Part shown: in pieces, positions 46,525 to 56,859 of the stretch
Layout: the number at the start of each line of letters is the position of its first letter
How positions within the stretch are numbered: position 1 is the stretch's first letter
NCBI RefSeq assembly: GCF_004362855.1
Contig: NZ_SNXW01000005.1
Span: 1-64,000, forward strand
Source: Aquabacterium commune
GTDB lineage: Bacteria; Pseudomonadota; Gammaproteobacteria; Burkholderiales; Burkholderiaceae_C
Direction of reading: 5' to 3'
DNA: 64,000 nt
Translations under genes and position numbers: made by a program
Notes under the pieces: model-generated
What the model was told of the DNA's origin: nothing
The model's database searches: none
The model's input: the letters and a program-made list of their open reading frames with translations, nothing else

Positions 46525-47232
46525 ATGACACTCATCAAGCATTTCGCCGTGTTGTCTCTGGCCGCTGTCGCCAGCGTCGCCTCGGCCGCCATCCAGCCCC
46601 TGAACACCATCACCGACTCGTACGTCACGCTCAACACCAGCGTCCTGTCGGCGAACTCGTTCACGGCCTCCGCGCTGGGCGGCTCGACCTACAACAGCAG
46701 CACCGGCAAGCTGACCGACGCGGTGACGTCCGCCTCGACCACCACCAGCCCTGGCGCGCTGACCGTCGCTTACAACAGCACCTCGGGCGTGGCCCTGAGC
46801 GGTTCGCTGTCGGGCCTGGGCGTCACCGTCAACATGACGGGTTTCTCCTACGACGCTGCCAGCAACACGCTGTTCGGCAACCTGGTGGTCAACACCCTGC
46901 TGGGCAACGCCACGTACGCGAACCAGGCCATCCTGGTGGCTGGCAACGAAGTGGGCACCCTGGGCAGCAACAGCCTGGACAGCGTGACCTCGTCGGCCAC
47001 GGCACGTGACCTGAACTACACGCTCAGCAACTTCACCATGGCGTCCGACCTGAACACCAAGCTCGGCACCCTCGCCTCCCGCTTCGCCTGGCTGCCTTCA
47101 GCCGTGACGAACGTGGTGGTGTACACCAAGCCCACCGCGGCCATCCCCGAACCCAGCACCTACGCCCTGATGGCCCTGGGCCTGGTCGGCATCGCTGCCA
47201 TCTCGCGCCGCCGCCAAGCCGCCAACAGCTGA
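46525..47232 (+). CDS. PEP-CTERM sorting-domain protein
   Basis: A 235-residue exported protein from ATG 46525 (AAGGA upstream). The signal peptide ends ASA (about residue 23). The body is rich in Ser, Thr, Asn and Gly with beta-strand periodicity. The C-terminus is a textbook exosortase signal: IPEPST, a hydrophobic helix (YALMALGLVGIAAI) and the basic tail SRRRQ. Such proteins are processed by exosortase and released to the surface or into exopolysaccharide and flocs. The exosortase is not in this window. The gene ends before a strong bidirectional terminator. Confidence 0.92.
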   Translation: MTLIKHFAVLSLAAVASVASAAIQPLNTITDSYVTLNTSVLSANSFTASALGGSTYNSSTGKLTDAVTSASTTTSPGALTVAYNSTSGVALSGSLSGLGVTVNMTGFSYDAASNTLFGNLVVNTLLGNATYANQAILVAGNEVGTLGSNSLDSVTSSATARDLNYTLSNFTMASDLNTKLGTLASRFAWLPSAVTNVVVYTKPTAAIPEPSTYALMALGLVGIAAISRRRQAANS

Positions 47233-47253
47233 TCACAGCTTGCGCCTCGGCAC

Positions 47254-47282
47254 AAAAAAAGCTCCCCGCGGGGAGCTTTTTT
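47254..47282. terminator. Strong bidirectional intrinsic terminator
   Basis: A perfect 18-nt palindrome (AGCTCCCCGCGGGGAGCT, 47260-47277) is flanked by an A-run (from 47254) and a T-run (to 47282). It serves the plus-strand PEP-CTERM gene and the convergent ompW gene ending at 47302. Confidence 0.9.
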
Positions 47283-47301
47283 CATGGGTGCGCGGTGGCG
47301 C

Positions 47302-47910
47302 TCAGAAGCGGTAGCCGATGCCCACGCCGAACAGCACCGGGTCCACCTTGAAGGTGCCCAGCTTGTTGCCGGCTGCGGTCACGTCGGTGCTGATTTTGAC
47401 CTTCTTGACGTCCACGTTCAGGAACCAGCGGTCGGCCAGCTTGATGTCCATGCCCAGGCCGTAGGCGAAGCCGAAGCTGCTCTTGTCGAGCTTGCCGGCG
47501 CCGTCCAGGATCTTCACGCTGGAAAAGCGGGTGTAGTTGATGCCGGCGCCGGCGTACGGACGCACCGTGCCTTCGGGGTTGAAGTGGTACTGCACGGTCA
47601 GCGTGGGCGGCAGGTGCTTGAGGCTGCCGATGTCAGCGCCGTTCAGCGTGACGTCCTGCTTTTGCGGGTAGGTCAGGATCAACTCGGCCGCGATGTTGCG
47701 CGTGATGAAGTAGGTGATGTCCACTTCGGGCAGCGACTTGTCGTTGATCGCCAGGCCGTTGACGTTGCCACCGTTTTCGGGGCCCAGGTGCACCGCACGG
47801 GCGCGCACCAGCCAGGGGCCTTCGGCGGTCTGGGCCATCAGGGGGGCGCTCAGGGCAGACAGGGCCAGGGCGGCAGCGGCAACGCGGGTCAGAGCAGATG
47901 TCTTGGTCAT
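47302..47910 (-). CDS. ompW: OmpW-family outer-membrane protein
   Basis: A 202-residue protein from ATG 47910 (MTKTSALTRVAAAALALSAL), with a signal peptide ending LMAQ. It shows OmpW features: PWLVRARAVHLGPEN, LPEVDITYFITRNIAAELILTYP, LPPTLTVQYHF, VRPYAGAGINYTRF and a C-terminal Phe (GIGYRF). OmpW is an eight-stranded barrel with a hydrophobic channel, often induced by low oxygen or stress. The 210-bp upstream region holds only a poor FNR-like match (TTGAC-N4-CGCAA at 47999-48012), too weak to call. A more distal in-frame ATG at 47964 is rejected because it masks the signal peptide. Confidence 0.93.
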   Translation of the reverse strand: MTKTSALTRVAAAALALSALSAPLMAQTAEGPWLVRARAVHLGPENGGNVNGLAINDKSLPEVDITYFITRNIAAELILTYPQKQDVTLNGADIGSLKHLPPTLTVQYHFNPEGTVRPYAGAGINYTRFSSVKILDGAGKLDKSSFGFAYGLGMDIKLADRWFLNVDVKKVKISTDVTAAGNKLGTFKVDPVLFGVGIGYRF

Positions 47911-48120
47911 GGTGAGGTCCTTCTTGTGCGAGGGTTCGCGGCGACGCGGACTGCGTTTCGCCATGAACCCATTGCATCAGTGAGAACCCGCGGTCTGCTT
48001 GACTCAGCGCAAGTCGCTCAAGCCGGCCCTGCTGCGAAGAGGGACATTGAGGTTACTTTTTGACGCACATCAGTTTCGGCACCCGGAGCGGCGCGATTCC
48101 GATGCGTTTGGGCAACGCTG

Positions 48121-48960
48121 TCACCACCCCAAACGCTCGCAGATGGCCTTGACCGTGGTGGCCTGGTTCATCGTGTAGAAGTGCAGGCCGGGCACGCCGG
48201 CGCAGCGCAGCTGGTCGCACAGGTCGGTGACCACGTCGAGGCCAAAGGCCTGGATGGAGGCCTTGTCGTCGCCAAAGCCTTCCAGGCGGGTGCGGATCCA
48301 GCGCGGCACCTCGGCACCGCAGGCGTCCGAGAAACGGATGAGCTGGCTGGCGTTGGTGATGGGCATGATGCCGGGCACCACGGGGATGGTCGCACCGGCC
48401 TTCTCGGCCTCATCGACGAAGCGGAAGTAGGCGTCGGAATTGAAGAAGTACTGCGTGATGGCCACGTCGGCACCGGCCTTGACCTTGGTGACGTAGGCCT
48501 GCAGGTCGGCCTGCGGGTTGCGCGCCTGGGGGTGCATTTCCGGGTAGGCGCCCACCTCGATGTGGAAGTGGCTGCCGGTTTCCTCGCGGATGAAGGCCAC
48601 CAGCTCGCTGGCGTACTTGAACTCGCCGAAACCGCCATAGCCGCTGGGCAGGTCACCGCGCAAGGCGACGATGCGCTTGACGCCATCGGCCTGGAATTGC
48701 GCCAGCTGCTCGCGCACGCTGGCCTTGCTGGCGCCGATGCAGGAGAAGTGCGGCGCGGCATCGAAGCCTTCGGCCAGGATGGCCCGCACGGTCTGGATGG
48801 TGCCGTCCTGCGTCGAGCCGCCCGCGCCGTAGGTCACGGAGCAGTACTCGGGCTGGAGCGGGTAGAGCTGCTGGCGCACGGCGGCCAGCTTGTCCGCGCC
48901 TTCGGGGGTCTTGGGCGGGAAGAACTCCAGGCTGATGGGCAAGCGATGCTGGGTGGTCAT
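48121..48960 (-). CDS. metF: Methylenetetrahydrofolate reductase
   Basis: A 279-residue flavoprotein that reduces 5,10-methylene-THF to 5-methyl-THF, the methyl donor for methionine. The sequence begins with the typical SLEFFPPKT motif, followed by YCSVTYGAGGST, FSCIGASK, ALRGDLP, DVAITQYFFNSDAYFRF and PGIMPITN. It is the last gene of the ahcY-tlyA-metF group (tlyA stops 18 bp upstream), downstream of the SAH riboswitch. That links methyl-THF supply to SAH clearance. Confidence 0.96.
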   Translation of the reverse strand: MTTQHRLPISLEFFPPKTPEGADKLAAVRQQLYPLQPEYCSVTYGAGGSTQDGTIQTVRAILAEGFDAAPHFSCIGASKASVREQLAQFQADGVKRIVALRGDLPSGYGGFGEFKYASELVAFIREETGSHFHIEVGAYPEMHPQARNPQADLQAYVTKVKAGADVAITQYFFNSDAYFRFVDEAEKAGATIPVVPGIMPITNASQLIRFSDACGAEVPRWIRTRLEGFGDDKASIQAFGLDVVTDLCDQLRCAGVPGLHFYTMNQATTVKAICERLGW

Positions 48961-48978
48961 GGGGATGTCGGCTGAAAT

Positions 48979-49746
48979 TCAGGCGGCCACGGGCGACTGC
49001 GCCCAGATGAAGAACTCGAGGTTGCCGTCGCCACCGGCGATCGGGCTGGCAAAGCCTTTGTGCACCTTCCAACCCAGGTCGGTGCAGGCGCGGCGCACCA
49101 TGTCGCGGGCACGGGCGTGCTGGGCCGGGTCTTTCACCACACCGCCCTTGCCGACGTGCTCCTTGCCGACCTCGAACTGCGGCTTGATCAGCAGCACGGC
49201 CTGGCCGCCCGGCTTGAGCCAGGGCCCCAGGTGCGGCACGATCTTCGACAAGGCGATGAAGGACAGGTCGGCCACGATCAGGTCGAAGCCCTCGGCCGGC
49301 GCGTGCTCGCGCAGCGGGCTGCCCTCGAGCTCGCGGGCGTTGACGTTTTCCAGGCAGACGACGCGCTCGTCGGTCTTGAGCTTGTCGTGCAGCTGGCCAT
49401 GGCCCACTTCCACACCGACCACGCGGCTGGCGCCTTGCGTGAGCAGCACGTCGGTGAAGCCACCGGTGCTCTGGCCCACATCGAGGCAGGCCATGCCGGC
49501 GACGTCCAGACCCACATGGGCCAGGGCGCCTTCGAGCTTCAACCCCGCGCGGGACACCCAGCGCAACTCGTCGTCGTTCGTGACGCGCAGCTGCGCATCG
49601 TCGGGCAGGTCCTCACCGGCCTTGCGCAGCGTGGTCCAGCCCTTGGGGCCGAGCCATTGGGCAGCGCCAGCTTCCACCAGGCGGTGGGCGGCGGAGCGGG
49701 TGGGCGCGTGGCCCCCGGCGACGAGCAGTTGATCGGCTCTTGGCAT
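48979..49746 (-). CDS. tlyA: TlyA-family rRNA 2'-O-methyltransferase
   Basis: A 255-residue protein with an N-terminal S4 RNA-binding domain (about 3-60) and a FtsJ-type SAM-dependent methyltransferase domain. That domain carries ACLDVGQSTGGFTDVLL as SAM-binding motif I, FDLIVADLSFIALSK, and LLIKPQFEVGKEHVGKGG. In mycobacteria TlyA methylates cytidines of 16S and 23S rRNA; family members were once called hemolysins. Each reaction produces SAH, so its place between ahcY and metF makes metabolic sense. A repeat-like hairpin cluster fills the 126-bp gap to ahcY. Confidence 0.93.
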   Translation of the reverse strand: MPRADQLLVAGGHAPTRSAAHRLVEAGAAQWLGPKGWTTLRKAGEDLPDDAQLRVTNDDELRWVSRAGLKLEGALAHVGLDVAGMACLDVGQSTGGFTDVLLTQGASRVVGVEVGHGQLHDKLKTDERVVCLENVNARELEGSPLREHAPAEGFDLIVADLSFIALSKIVPHLGPWLKPGGQAVLLIKPQFEVGKEHVGKGGVVKDPAQHARARDMVRRACTDLGWKVHKGFASPIAGGDGNLEFFIWAQSPVAA

Positions 49747-49796
49747 TCAATTCCTTGTGTGCGCGACGTCATCCAGCCGCCGCGCGATGCGATCAA

Positions 49797-49863
49797 GCTT
49801 CCTCCGCGGAACCGGCTTCGCCGGGCCGCTGGAGGAAGCCCCCTGGGGGGCGGCCAAAGGCCG
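49797..49863. repeat. REP-like composite hairpin element between ahcY and tlyA
   Basis: GCTTCCTCC (49797-49805) pairs with GGAGGAAGC (49831-49839), extended by GCGG/CCGC and an inner CCGGC-TTC-GCCGG. Then CCCC-T-GGGG and CGGCC-AAA-GGCCG (49851-49863) follow. The composition matches an extragenic palindromic element I recall as frequent in Comamonadaceae genomes. Here it may control mRNA stability or partial termination between the two genes. Confidence 0.6.
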
Positions 49864-49872
49864 TAGGGGGGG

Positions 49873-51336
49873 TCAATAGCGATAAGCGTCGGGCTTGTAA
49901 GGGCCCTGCTTGGACACGCCGATGTAAGCGGCTTGCTCGTCGCTCAGCTCGGTCAGCTGGGCGTTGAGGGTCACCAGTTGCAGGCGGGCCACCTTCTCAT
50001 CGAGGTGCTTGGGCAGCACATAGACCTTGCCGTTGTCATAAGCGTCAGGACGCGTGAACAGCTCGATCTGAGCGATGGTCTGGTTCGCGAAGCTCGACGA
50101 CATCACGTAGCTGGGGTGACCCGTGCCGCAGCCCAGGTTCACCAGGCGGCCCTTGGCCAGCATGATGATGCGCTTGCCCGGCTTGCCATCCACGCTCGGG
50201 AAGATCACGTGGTCCACCTGGGGCTTGATCTCTTCCCAGGTGCACTTGGTTTCCGCTTCGGCGACATCGATCTCGTTGTCGAAGTGACCGATGTTGCAGA
50301 CGATGGCGTTTTCCTTCATCGCTTCCATGTGCTTGAAGGTGATGACGCTCTTGTTGCCGGTGGCGGTCACGAAGATGTCGGCCTTGTCGGCGGCGTAGTC
50401 CATGGTGACGACGCGGTAGCCTTCCATCGCGGCCTGCAGTGCGTTGATGGGGTCGATTTCCGTGACCCACACCTGGGCCGACAGGGCGCGCAGGGCCTGA
50501 GCCGAGCCCTTGCCCACGTCACCGTAGCCGGCGACCACGGCGATCTTGCCGGCGATCATGACGTCGGTGGCGCGCTTGATGCCGTCCACCAGCGATTCGC
50601 GGCAGCCGTACAGGTTGTCGAACTTGGACTTGGTGACCGAGTCGTTGACGTTGATGGCGCGGAACATCAAGGTGCCCTTGGCGGACATCTCGTTGAGGCG
50701 GTGCACGCCGGTCGTGGTCTCTTCGGTCACGCCGATGATCTCGGCGCCCTTGCGGCTGTACCAGGTGGCATCGACGGCCAGCTTGGCCTTGATGGCGGCG
50801 AACAGGATGCGCTCTTCTTCGCTGCTGGGGTTGGCCAGCACGGAGAGGTCCTTCTCGGCGGCCTTGCCCAGGTGCATCAGCATGGTGGCGTCACCGCCGT
50901 CGTCCAGGATCATGTTGGGGCCTTCGCCCTTCGTGTCCTTGGCACCGAATTCGAAGATGCGGTGGGTGTAGTCCCAGTAATCTTCCAGCGACTCGCCCTT
51001 GTAGGCGAACACGGGCGTGCCGGCGGCCACCAGGGCGGCGGCGGCGTGGTCTTGCGTGGAGTAGATGTTGCACGAAGCCCAACGGACTTCTGCGCCCAGG
51101 GCCTGCAGTGTTTCCACCAGCACGCCGGTCTGGATGGTCATGTGCAGGGAGCCGGTCACGCGCGCGCCCTTGAGCGGTTGCGAGGCGGCGTATTCCTTGC
51201 GGATGGCCATCAGCGCGGGCATTTCGTGCTCGGCGATGGTCAACTCCTTGCGGCCCCAATCGGCCAGGGACATGTCGGCGACCACGCAGTCGACGTTCTT
51301 GTAGGAGGTTTCGAGGGATTTCAACACAGCGTTCAT
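49873..51336 (-). CDS. ahcY: Adenosylhomocysteinase (SAH hydrolase)
   Basis: A 487-residue NAD-dependent enzyme that splits S-adenosylhomocysteine into adenosine and homocysteine, removing the inhibitory product of methylation. Key motifs: [47 protein letters not shown] and the NAD site [11 protein letters not shown]. The C-terminal KPDAYRY is the family hallmark. It is the first gene behind the SAH riboswitch and leads tlyA and metF. The length matches the proteobacterial form, which carries an insertion compared with the eukaryotic enzyme. Confidence 0.98.
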   Translation of the reverse strand: MNAVLKSLETSYKNVDCVVADMSLADWGRKELTIAEHEMPALMAIRKEYAASQPLKGARVTGSLHMTIQTGVLVETLQALGAEVRWASCNIYSTQDHAAAALVAAGTPVFAYKGESLEDYWDYTHRIFEFGAKDTKGEGPNMILDDGGDATMLMHLGKAAEKDLSVLANPSSEEERILFAAIKAKLAVDATWYSRKGAEIIGVTEETTTGVHRLNEMSAKGTLMFRAINVNDSVTKSKFDNLYGCRESLVDGIKRATDVMIAGKIAVVAGYGDVGKGSAQALRALSAQVWVTEIDPINALQAAMEGYRVVTMDYAADKADIFVTATGNKSVITFKHMEAMKENAIVCNIGHFDNEIDVAEAETKCTWEEIKPQVDHVIFPSVDGKPGKRIIMLAKGRLVNLGCGTGHPSYVMSSSFANQTIAQIELFTRPDAYDNGKVYVLPKHLDEKVARLQLVTLNAQLTELSDEQAAYIGVSKQGPYKPDAYRY

Positions 51337-51384
51337 GGACTCAGCTCCGAAGTGGGGTTCGAACGCCGCCGTGTGCTGCAGGGG

Positions 51385-51422
51385 GCTTCACGCGCCCATG
51401 AAAAGATGCGCGAACGTGAAGC
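51385..51422 (-). promoter_or_regulatory. Second hairpin in the ahcY leader
   Basis: GCTTCACG (51385-51392) and CGTGAAGC (51415-51422) form an 8-bp perfect stem. An overlapping alternative, CGCGC (51391-51395) with GCGCG (51408-51412), could replace the inner part. It lies between the riboswitch and the ahcY start, so it may belong to the expression platform. Confidence 0.45.
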
Positions 51423-51430
51423 GGGAATGA

Positions 51431-51547
51431 CTCACCCAGCGGGACACATGCGGGTGAGCGCCGTTGCAAAAAACAAGCTCCCGAGCCTGGGGACGGTGCT
51501 GTCTGAACGCATTCAGGGGCAGCCCGAGCCTTGCAACGCTCCTCGGA
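51431..51547 (-). promoter_or_regulatory. SAH riboswitch and adjacent anti-pseudoknot hairpin
   Basis: Read on the minus strand, the aptamer starts with CCGAGGAGCGTTGCAA (from 51546). It continues with CCCAGGCTCGG (to 51481) and ends with GCAACGGCGCTCAC (to about 51454), the three conserved blocks of the SAH riboswitch. P1 is CCGAG/CTCGG (51546-51542 with 51485-51481). The pseudoknot pairs GAGCG near the 5' end with CGCTC near 51460-51456. Immediately 3', CTCACCC (51458-51452) can instead pair with GGGTGAG (51437-51431), competing with the pseudoknot strand. In known cases SAH binding turns on ahcY. The 5' edge is only about 10 nt after the stop of the preceding GGDEF gene. Confidence 0.9.
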
Positions 51548-51557
51548 AGAGTGCGGA

Positions 51558-52637
51558 TTATAGGACGGGCGCGCCGTCTTGTCCTGCCAAAACCACACGG
51601 TTGCGGCCAGCTTGCTTGCCCTCGTACAAGGCACGGTCGGCGCGCACCAGGGCCTGCTCGATGGATTCGTCGCGCTGCAGCAAAGCCACGCCCAGGGTGA
51701 TGGACACGCTCAGCGCCTCGCCGGCCAGGTTCTGCGCCGCCAGCGCCTGCACGCCCTGGCGCAGCCGTTCGCACACCTGGATGGCCTCCTCCTCCTCGGT
51801 GGCCGGCAGCAGCAGCAGGAACTCCTCGCCGCCCCAGCGCGCCACGTGGTCCACCTCTCTCACCCCCTCGCGCAGCACGCGGGCGATGGCGCGCAAGGCC
51901 GTGTCGCCCACGGCATGGCCGTGGTGGTCGTTGATGCGCTTGAAGTGATCGACGTCACCGATGACGACGGCCAACGGCCGCCCCCCGCGCTGGAACACCG
52001 CCGCCTCGTGCTGGGCGACCTCCATCGCGAAGCGCCGGTTGCGCAACTGGGTGAGCGGGTCGGTGCAGGCGAGTTCGCGCAGGCTGTCCTCGGCGCTGTG
52101 CACCATGCGGTAGTACAGGGTGGCCAGCAAGCCCAGGATGAGCAGGGTGGCCGCCTGGTTGAAGTGGTGCAGGCCGGCGAGCAGGTGTGGCGGCACCTCG
52201 ATGGCCGGTTGCGCCTGGCGGAAGCTCATGTCCATCAGCATGTAGAACAAGCCCACGAGCACCGCCACCACCGCCTTGGTGCGCGGCTGGTAGGAGGTGC
52301 TGACGATGGCCACCGGGATGATGAGGATGAGGTAGCAGTGGAAACCGCTGGCCCAGCCGATGAGGGCCGTGGCCACGCTGCCGTGCAGGAGGATTTCGAC
52401 GGCCATGATCTGCAGCGCCAGGCGCGTGCGCCCCTGCTGCGTCAACAGGGCGGTCAGGGCATAGACCAGCACGCTGGCGATGTTGGCCCGCGCCATCGCC
52501 CCCACGCCGATGGCGTCGAACAGGAAGATGAAGCTCAGGTGCGCCAGCCCGGCGATGACCGAGATGGCCATCATCAGGCGCGGGAACACCTCCGACGCGC
52601 GCGACAGAGGTGACACGGACCCACGGGAATGCAGCAT
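51558..52637 (-). CDS. Membrane diguanylate cyclase (GGEEF)
   Basis: A 359-residue protein from ATG 52637 (a GTG at 52646 is possible). Five to six hydrophobic segments cover residues 20-185 (for example LMMAISVIAGLAHLSFIFLF, LILIIPVAIVST and AATLLILGLLATLYY). The GGDEF domain carries RWGGEEF, preceded by REVD, a canonical RxxD inhibition site five residues before it. It should be an active, feedback-controlled c-di-GMP synthase. It is divergent from the second PEP-CTERM gene (257 bp between starts). It ends about 10 nt before the SAH riboswitch on the same strand. Confidence 0.93.
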   Translation of the reverse strand: MLHSRGSVSPLSRASEVFPRLMMAISVIAGLAHLSFIFLFDAIGVGAMARANIASVLVYALTALLTQQGRTRLALQIMAVEILLHGSVATALIGWASGFHCYLILIIPVAIVSTSYQPRTKAVVAVLVGLFYMLMDMSFRQAQPAIEVPPHLLAGLHHFNQAATLLILGLLATLYYRMVHSAEDSLRELACTDPLTQLRNRRFAMEVAQHEAAVFQRGGRPLAVVIGDVDHFKRINDHHGHAVGDTALRAIARVLREGVREVDHVARWGGEEFLLLLPATEEEEAIQVCERLRQGVQALAAQNLAGEALSVSITLGVALLQRDESIEQALVRADRALYEGKQAGRNRVVLAGQDGAPVL

Positions 52638-52894
52638 CGAATTCACGCCACTGCCTGCCTCTCTCCTGATGTGGCTTTGTCGGTATCGGACGCAAGCGCC
52701 TCCACTTGAACGCCCCAACAGCCCACCCATTGGACACCTTGTCGCCAAAAATGTCTTCAGAGCATGGTCCGAGCGGCGGGAATGTTGCCAGCAGGGTTCA
52801 TGCGGACTTCATGGCTTGTTTCTAAATTGCAAGCATGCGGTTCGTGGAGAGCCGGCCTTTTCGTATTTGAATGAACAACCCGTCCGGAGTTTCC

Positions 52895-53677
52895 ATGAAG
52901 TTCAACAAGATTTCTGCCCTGGTGCTGGCTTTGAGCACCGCTGGCGCCGCCCAGGCTGCCTTGACCGCTGGTGACATCGCCGTCATTGGCCGCACCAACA
53001 ACACCACGCCCGATGCGTTCTCCTTCGTGGCCCTGAGCGCCATCAGCGCCGGCGAAGTGATCTACTTCACCGACAACGGCTGGACGGGCTCGGCTTTCCG
53101 CAACACCGTCAACGACGGCGATGGCAACGAGAACCTGCTGAAGTGGACGGCTGGCAGCACCATCGCCGCAGGCACCATCATCAACACCGCCACCAGCAGC
53201 GGCTTCACGACCTCTGGCGCCGTTCCCAACAACGTCGGCGGTGGCGGCAGCTTCGCCTTGCTGGCACTGGCCACCGGTGGTGACCAGATTTACGCCTTCC
53301 AGTCCAATGGCACCAACCTGCCGCTGATCAACGTCAGCACCCACCTGTTCGCCTTCGACGACACCAACGGCTTTGAAAACGCCACCGGCACGGGCGACGG
53401 CGGCATCACCCCCGGCTTGGTCAATGGCACCACGGCCGTGTCGATCAGTGGCAATGTGGCTGGTACGCACGCCCTGAGGGCATCCTTCCTGGGTGAGACG
53501 CACACCCGTGCGGAATGGCTGAGCATCATCGGCACGGCCGGCAACTGGTCCACCGCTTCGGCGCTGCCCACCGGCACGCTGGCCATCACCGCCGTGCCCG
53601 AACCCACCAGCGGCGCCATCGCCCTGGCCGGTCTGGCCGTGGCTGGCCTGGTGGCCCGCCGCCGCAAGGCCGCCTGA
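52895..53677 (+). CDS. PEP-CTERM sorting-domain protein with lamin-tail-like domain
   Basis: A 260-residue exported protein from ATG 52895 (GGAG six bases upstream). The signal peptide ends AAQA. The body opens with LTAGDIAVIGRTNN, then EVIYFTDNGWTGSAFR and other features of an extracellular lamin-tail-like beta domain. The end is VPEPTSGAIALAGLAVAGLVARRRKAA: a PEP motif, membrane helix and Arg-rich tail for exosortase processing. The protein should be displayed in the matrix or released. It is divergent from a diguanylate cyclase, which suits c-di-GMP control of matrix, although no regulator site was proven. Confidence 0.9.
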   Translation: MKFNKISALVLALSTAGAAQAALTAGDIAVIGRTNNTTPDAFSFVALSAISAGEVIYFTDNGWTGSAFRNTVNDGDGNENLLKWTAGSTIAAGTIINTATSSGFTTSGAVPNNVGGGGSFALLALATGGDQIYAFQSNGTNLPLINVSTHLFAFDDTNGFENATGTGDGGITPGLVNGTTAVSISGNVAGTHALRASFLGETHTRAEWLSIIGTAGNWSTASALPTGTLAITAVPEPTSGAIALAGLAVAGLVARRRKAA

Positions 53678-53856
53678 GCCTGGCGCAGCGCCTGAACCCC
53701 GGCCCCAGTGGCTGGGTTGCCGCCATGGCGCCTTCGGGCGCCATGTTCGTTTGGGGGCAGCAAGCCTGAGACAATGCGCGATGGACGGCGTTGCCTCTGG
53801 CGACACGCTGCCGTCAGAACCCCGCCGCAAGAACTCCGCCGCAAGGCAAGCCCGCC

Positions 53857-55482
<1,626 letters not shown>

Positions 55483-55504
55483 GGCAGATGCTCACACCCG
55501 GGCT

Positions 55505-56776
55505 TCACTTGGCTTCAGGCGGCATCCAGAGTTCGTCGAGGTTCTTGAAGCCCCAGGCGGCGGGCTGTTCGCGGCTGACGATGTCGTCGCTGGACTGGCT
55601 CAAATCCAGCAGCTGGGGCACCAGGGGTTCGCTGGCCTTGGTCGAGTAAAACACCTTGACCACGGGCCGCAGCAGCGAGGTTTCGCCCTGCTCCACCACG
55701 ATGGCCAGCCGGCCCGACTTGAGCTTGACCAGCGAGCCCGTCGGGTAGATGCCCACGCTTTTCACAAACGCCTGGAAGATGCGCTCGTCGAAGTGGCCGT
55801 CCTTGGCCCACTGCGCCATCTTCTGCACCGACTCGGACGGGTCCCACCCCGCCTTGTACGGGCGGTTGGACGTGATGGCGTCATAGACGTCGCAGACGGC
55901 GCCCATCTTGGCGAACAGGCTGATCTCATCGCCTGCCAGGCCGTGCGGGTAGCCCTTGCCATTGACCTTCTCGTGGTGGTGCAGGCAGACGTCCAGCGGC
56001 ACGGGGCCCACGCCCCGGCCTTCCACCAGCATGCGGTGGCCGGCTTCGGGGTGGCTTTTCATGATGGCGAACTCTTCGCGCGTCAGGGCGCCCGGCTTGT
56101 TGAGCACCTCGGGCGGCATCAAGGCCTTGCCCAGGTCGTGCACCAGGCCTGCCAGGCCGGCTTCGCGGGTGTCGGCGTCGTCGAGCTTGAGCTGGCGTGC
56201 CAGGCTGACCATCAGCGCGCACACGGCCACCGAGTGCATGTAGGTGTAGTCGTCGCTGGTTTTCAGGCGCGCCAGGCTGACGATGGCGCCCGGGTTGCGG
56301 CTGACCGACTGCGTGATGTCGTCCACCAGGGGCAGGCAGTGCTCGGCATCGACGGCCTTGCCCAGGCGCACGTCCTGGAACATGGACTGCATGGCCGTGC
56401 GCGACTGGGCCACGATGCGCGAGGCGCGCAGCACCTCGTCCTGGAAGCTCGCAGGCTTGGGCTGGACGGGCAGGGGCACGCCGGAGGTCACCAGCCCGGC
56501 GCCCTGGTCAACGACCACCTCGGCGCAGTCCTCGCCGGCCACATCGTTCAGCTCGACGTCGTCCAGGAAGGTGGTCTGCCCCTCTGCCGCGGCCACGTCC
56601 AGGCCCTTTTGGGTGTCGATCACGACGTGGGACACCGCCGCACGCAACTGCGCCAGCTGCTTCTCGTCGGCCAGCTTGAAGGAAGCGCGCCAGAACGGGT
56701 GCGACAGCCAGGAGCCGGGCACTTCGTGGATGTGCATGCCGATGCGGAGCTGGTGGGGCGTGATCTTCCTGAGCAT
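55505..56776 (-). CDS. HD-GYP c-di-GMP phosphodiesterase with DUF3391 N-terminus
   Basis: A 423-residue cytoplasmic protein from ATG 56776. The N-terminal DUF3391 domain (about 1-135; ITPHQLRIGMHIHEVPGSW) is followed by HD-GYP (about 160-350): HD at 213-214, HHHEKVNGKGYPHGL with GYP at 275-277. The fold is complete and should hydrolyse c-di-GMP. The C-terminal tail (SGRLAIVVEQGETSLLRP) is the usual extension. It is divergent from the chemoreceptor gene, so motility and c-di-GMP breakdown may share upstream control. Confidence 0.94.
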   Translation of the reverse strand: MLRKITPHQLRIGMHIHEVPGSWLSHPFWRASFKLADEKQLAQLRAAVSHVVIDTQKGLDVAAAEGQTTFLDDVELNDVAGEDCAEVVVDQGAGLVTSGVPLPVQPKPASFQDEVLRASRIVAQSRTAMQSMFQDVRLGKAVDAEHCLPLVDDITQSVSRNPGAIVSLARLKTSDDYTYMHSVAVCALMVSLARQLKLDDADTREAGLAGLVHDLGKALMPPEVLNKPGALTREEFAIMKSHPEAGHRMLVEGRGVGPVPLDVCLHHHEKVNGKGYPHGLAGDEISLFAKMGAVCDVYDAITSNRPYKAGWDPSESVQKMAQWAKDGHFDERIFQAFVKSVGIYPTGSLVKLKSGRLAIVVEQGETSLLRPVVKVFYSTKASEPLVPQLLDLSQSSDDIVSREQPAAWGFKNLDELWMPPEAK

Positions 56777-56859
56777 GGCCTGTGAGGCGCGCACCGGGGT
56801 GGTGCGCCGACTGCGATGCCCTGATCCTAGCCGGACGGGTTACACGCCATCCATGGAAT

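Noticed and set aside
47999..48012. FNR-like box upstream of ompW
   Set aside because: TTGAC-N4-CGCAA agrees with the consensus in one half only, and OmpW regulation cannot be inferred from it.
52732..52745. GG-N10-GC sigma-54-like spacing before the second PEP-CTERM gene
   Set aside because: The surrounding bases (TTGGACA, TCGCC) match the consensus poorly, and this spacing arises often by chance in GC-rich DNA.
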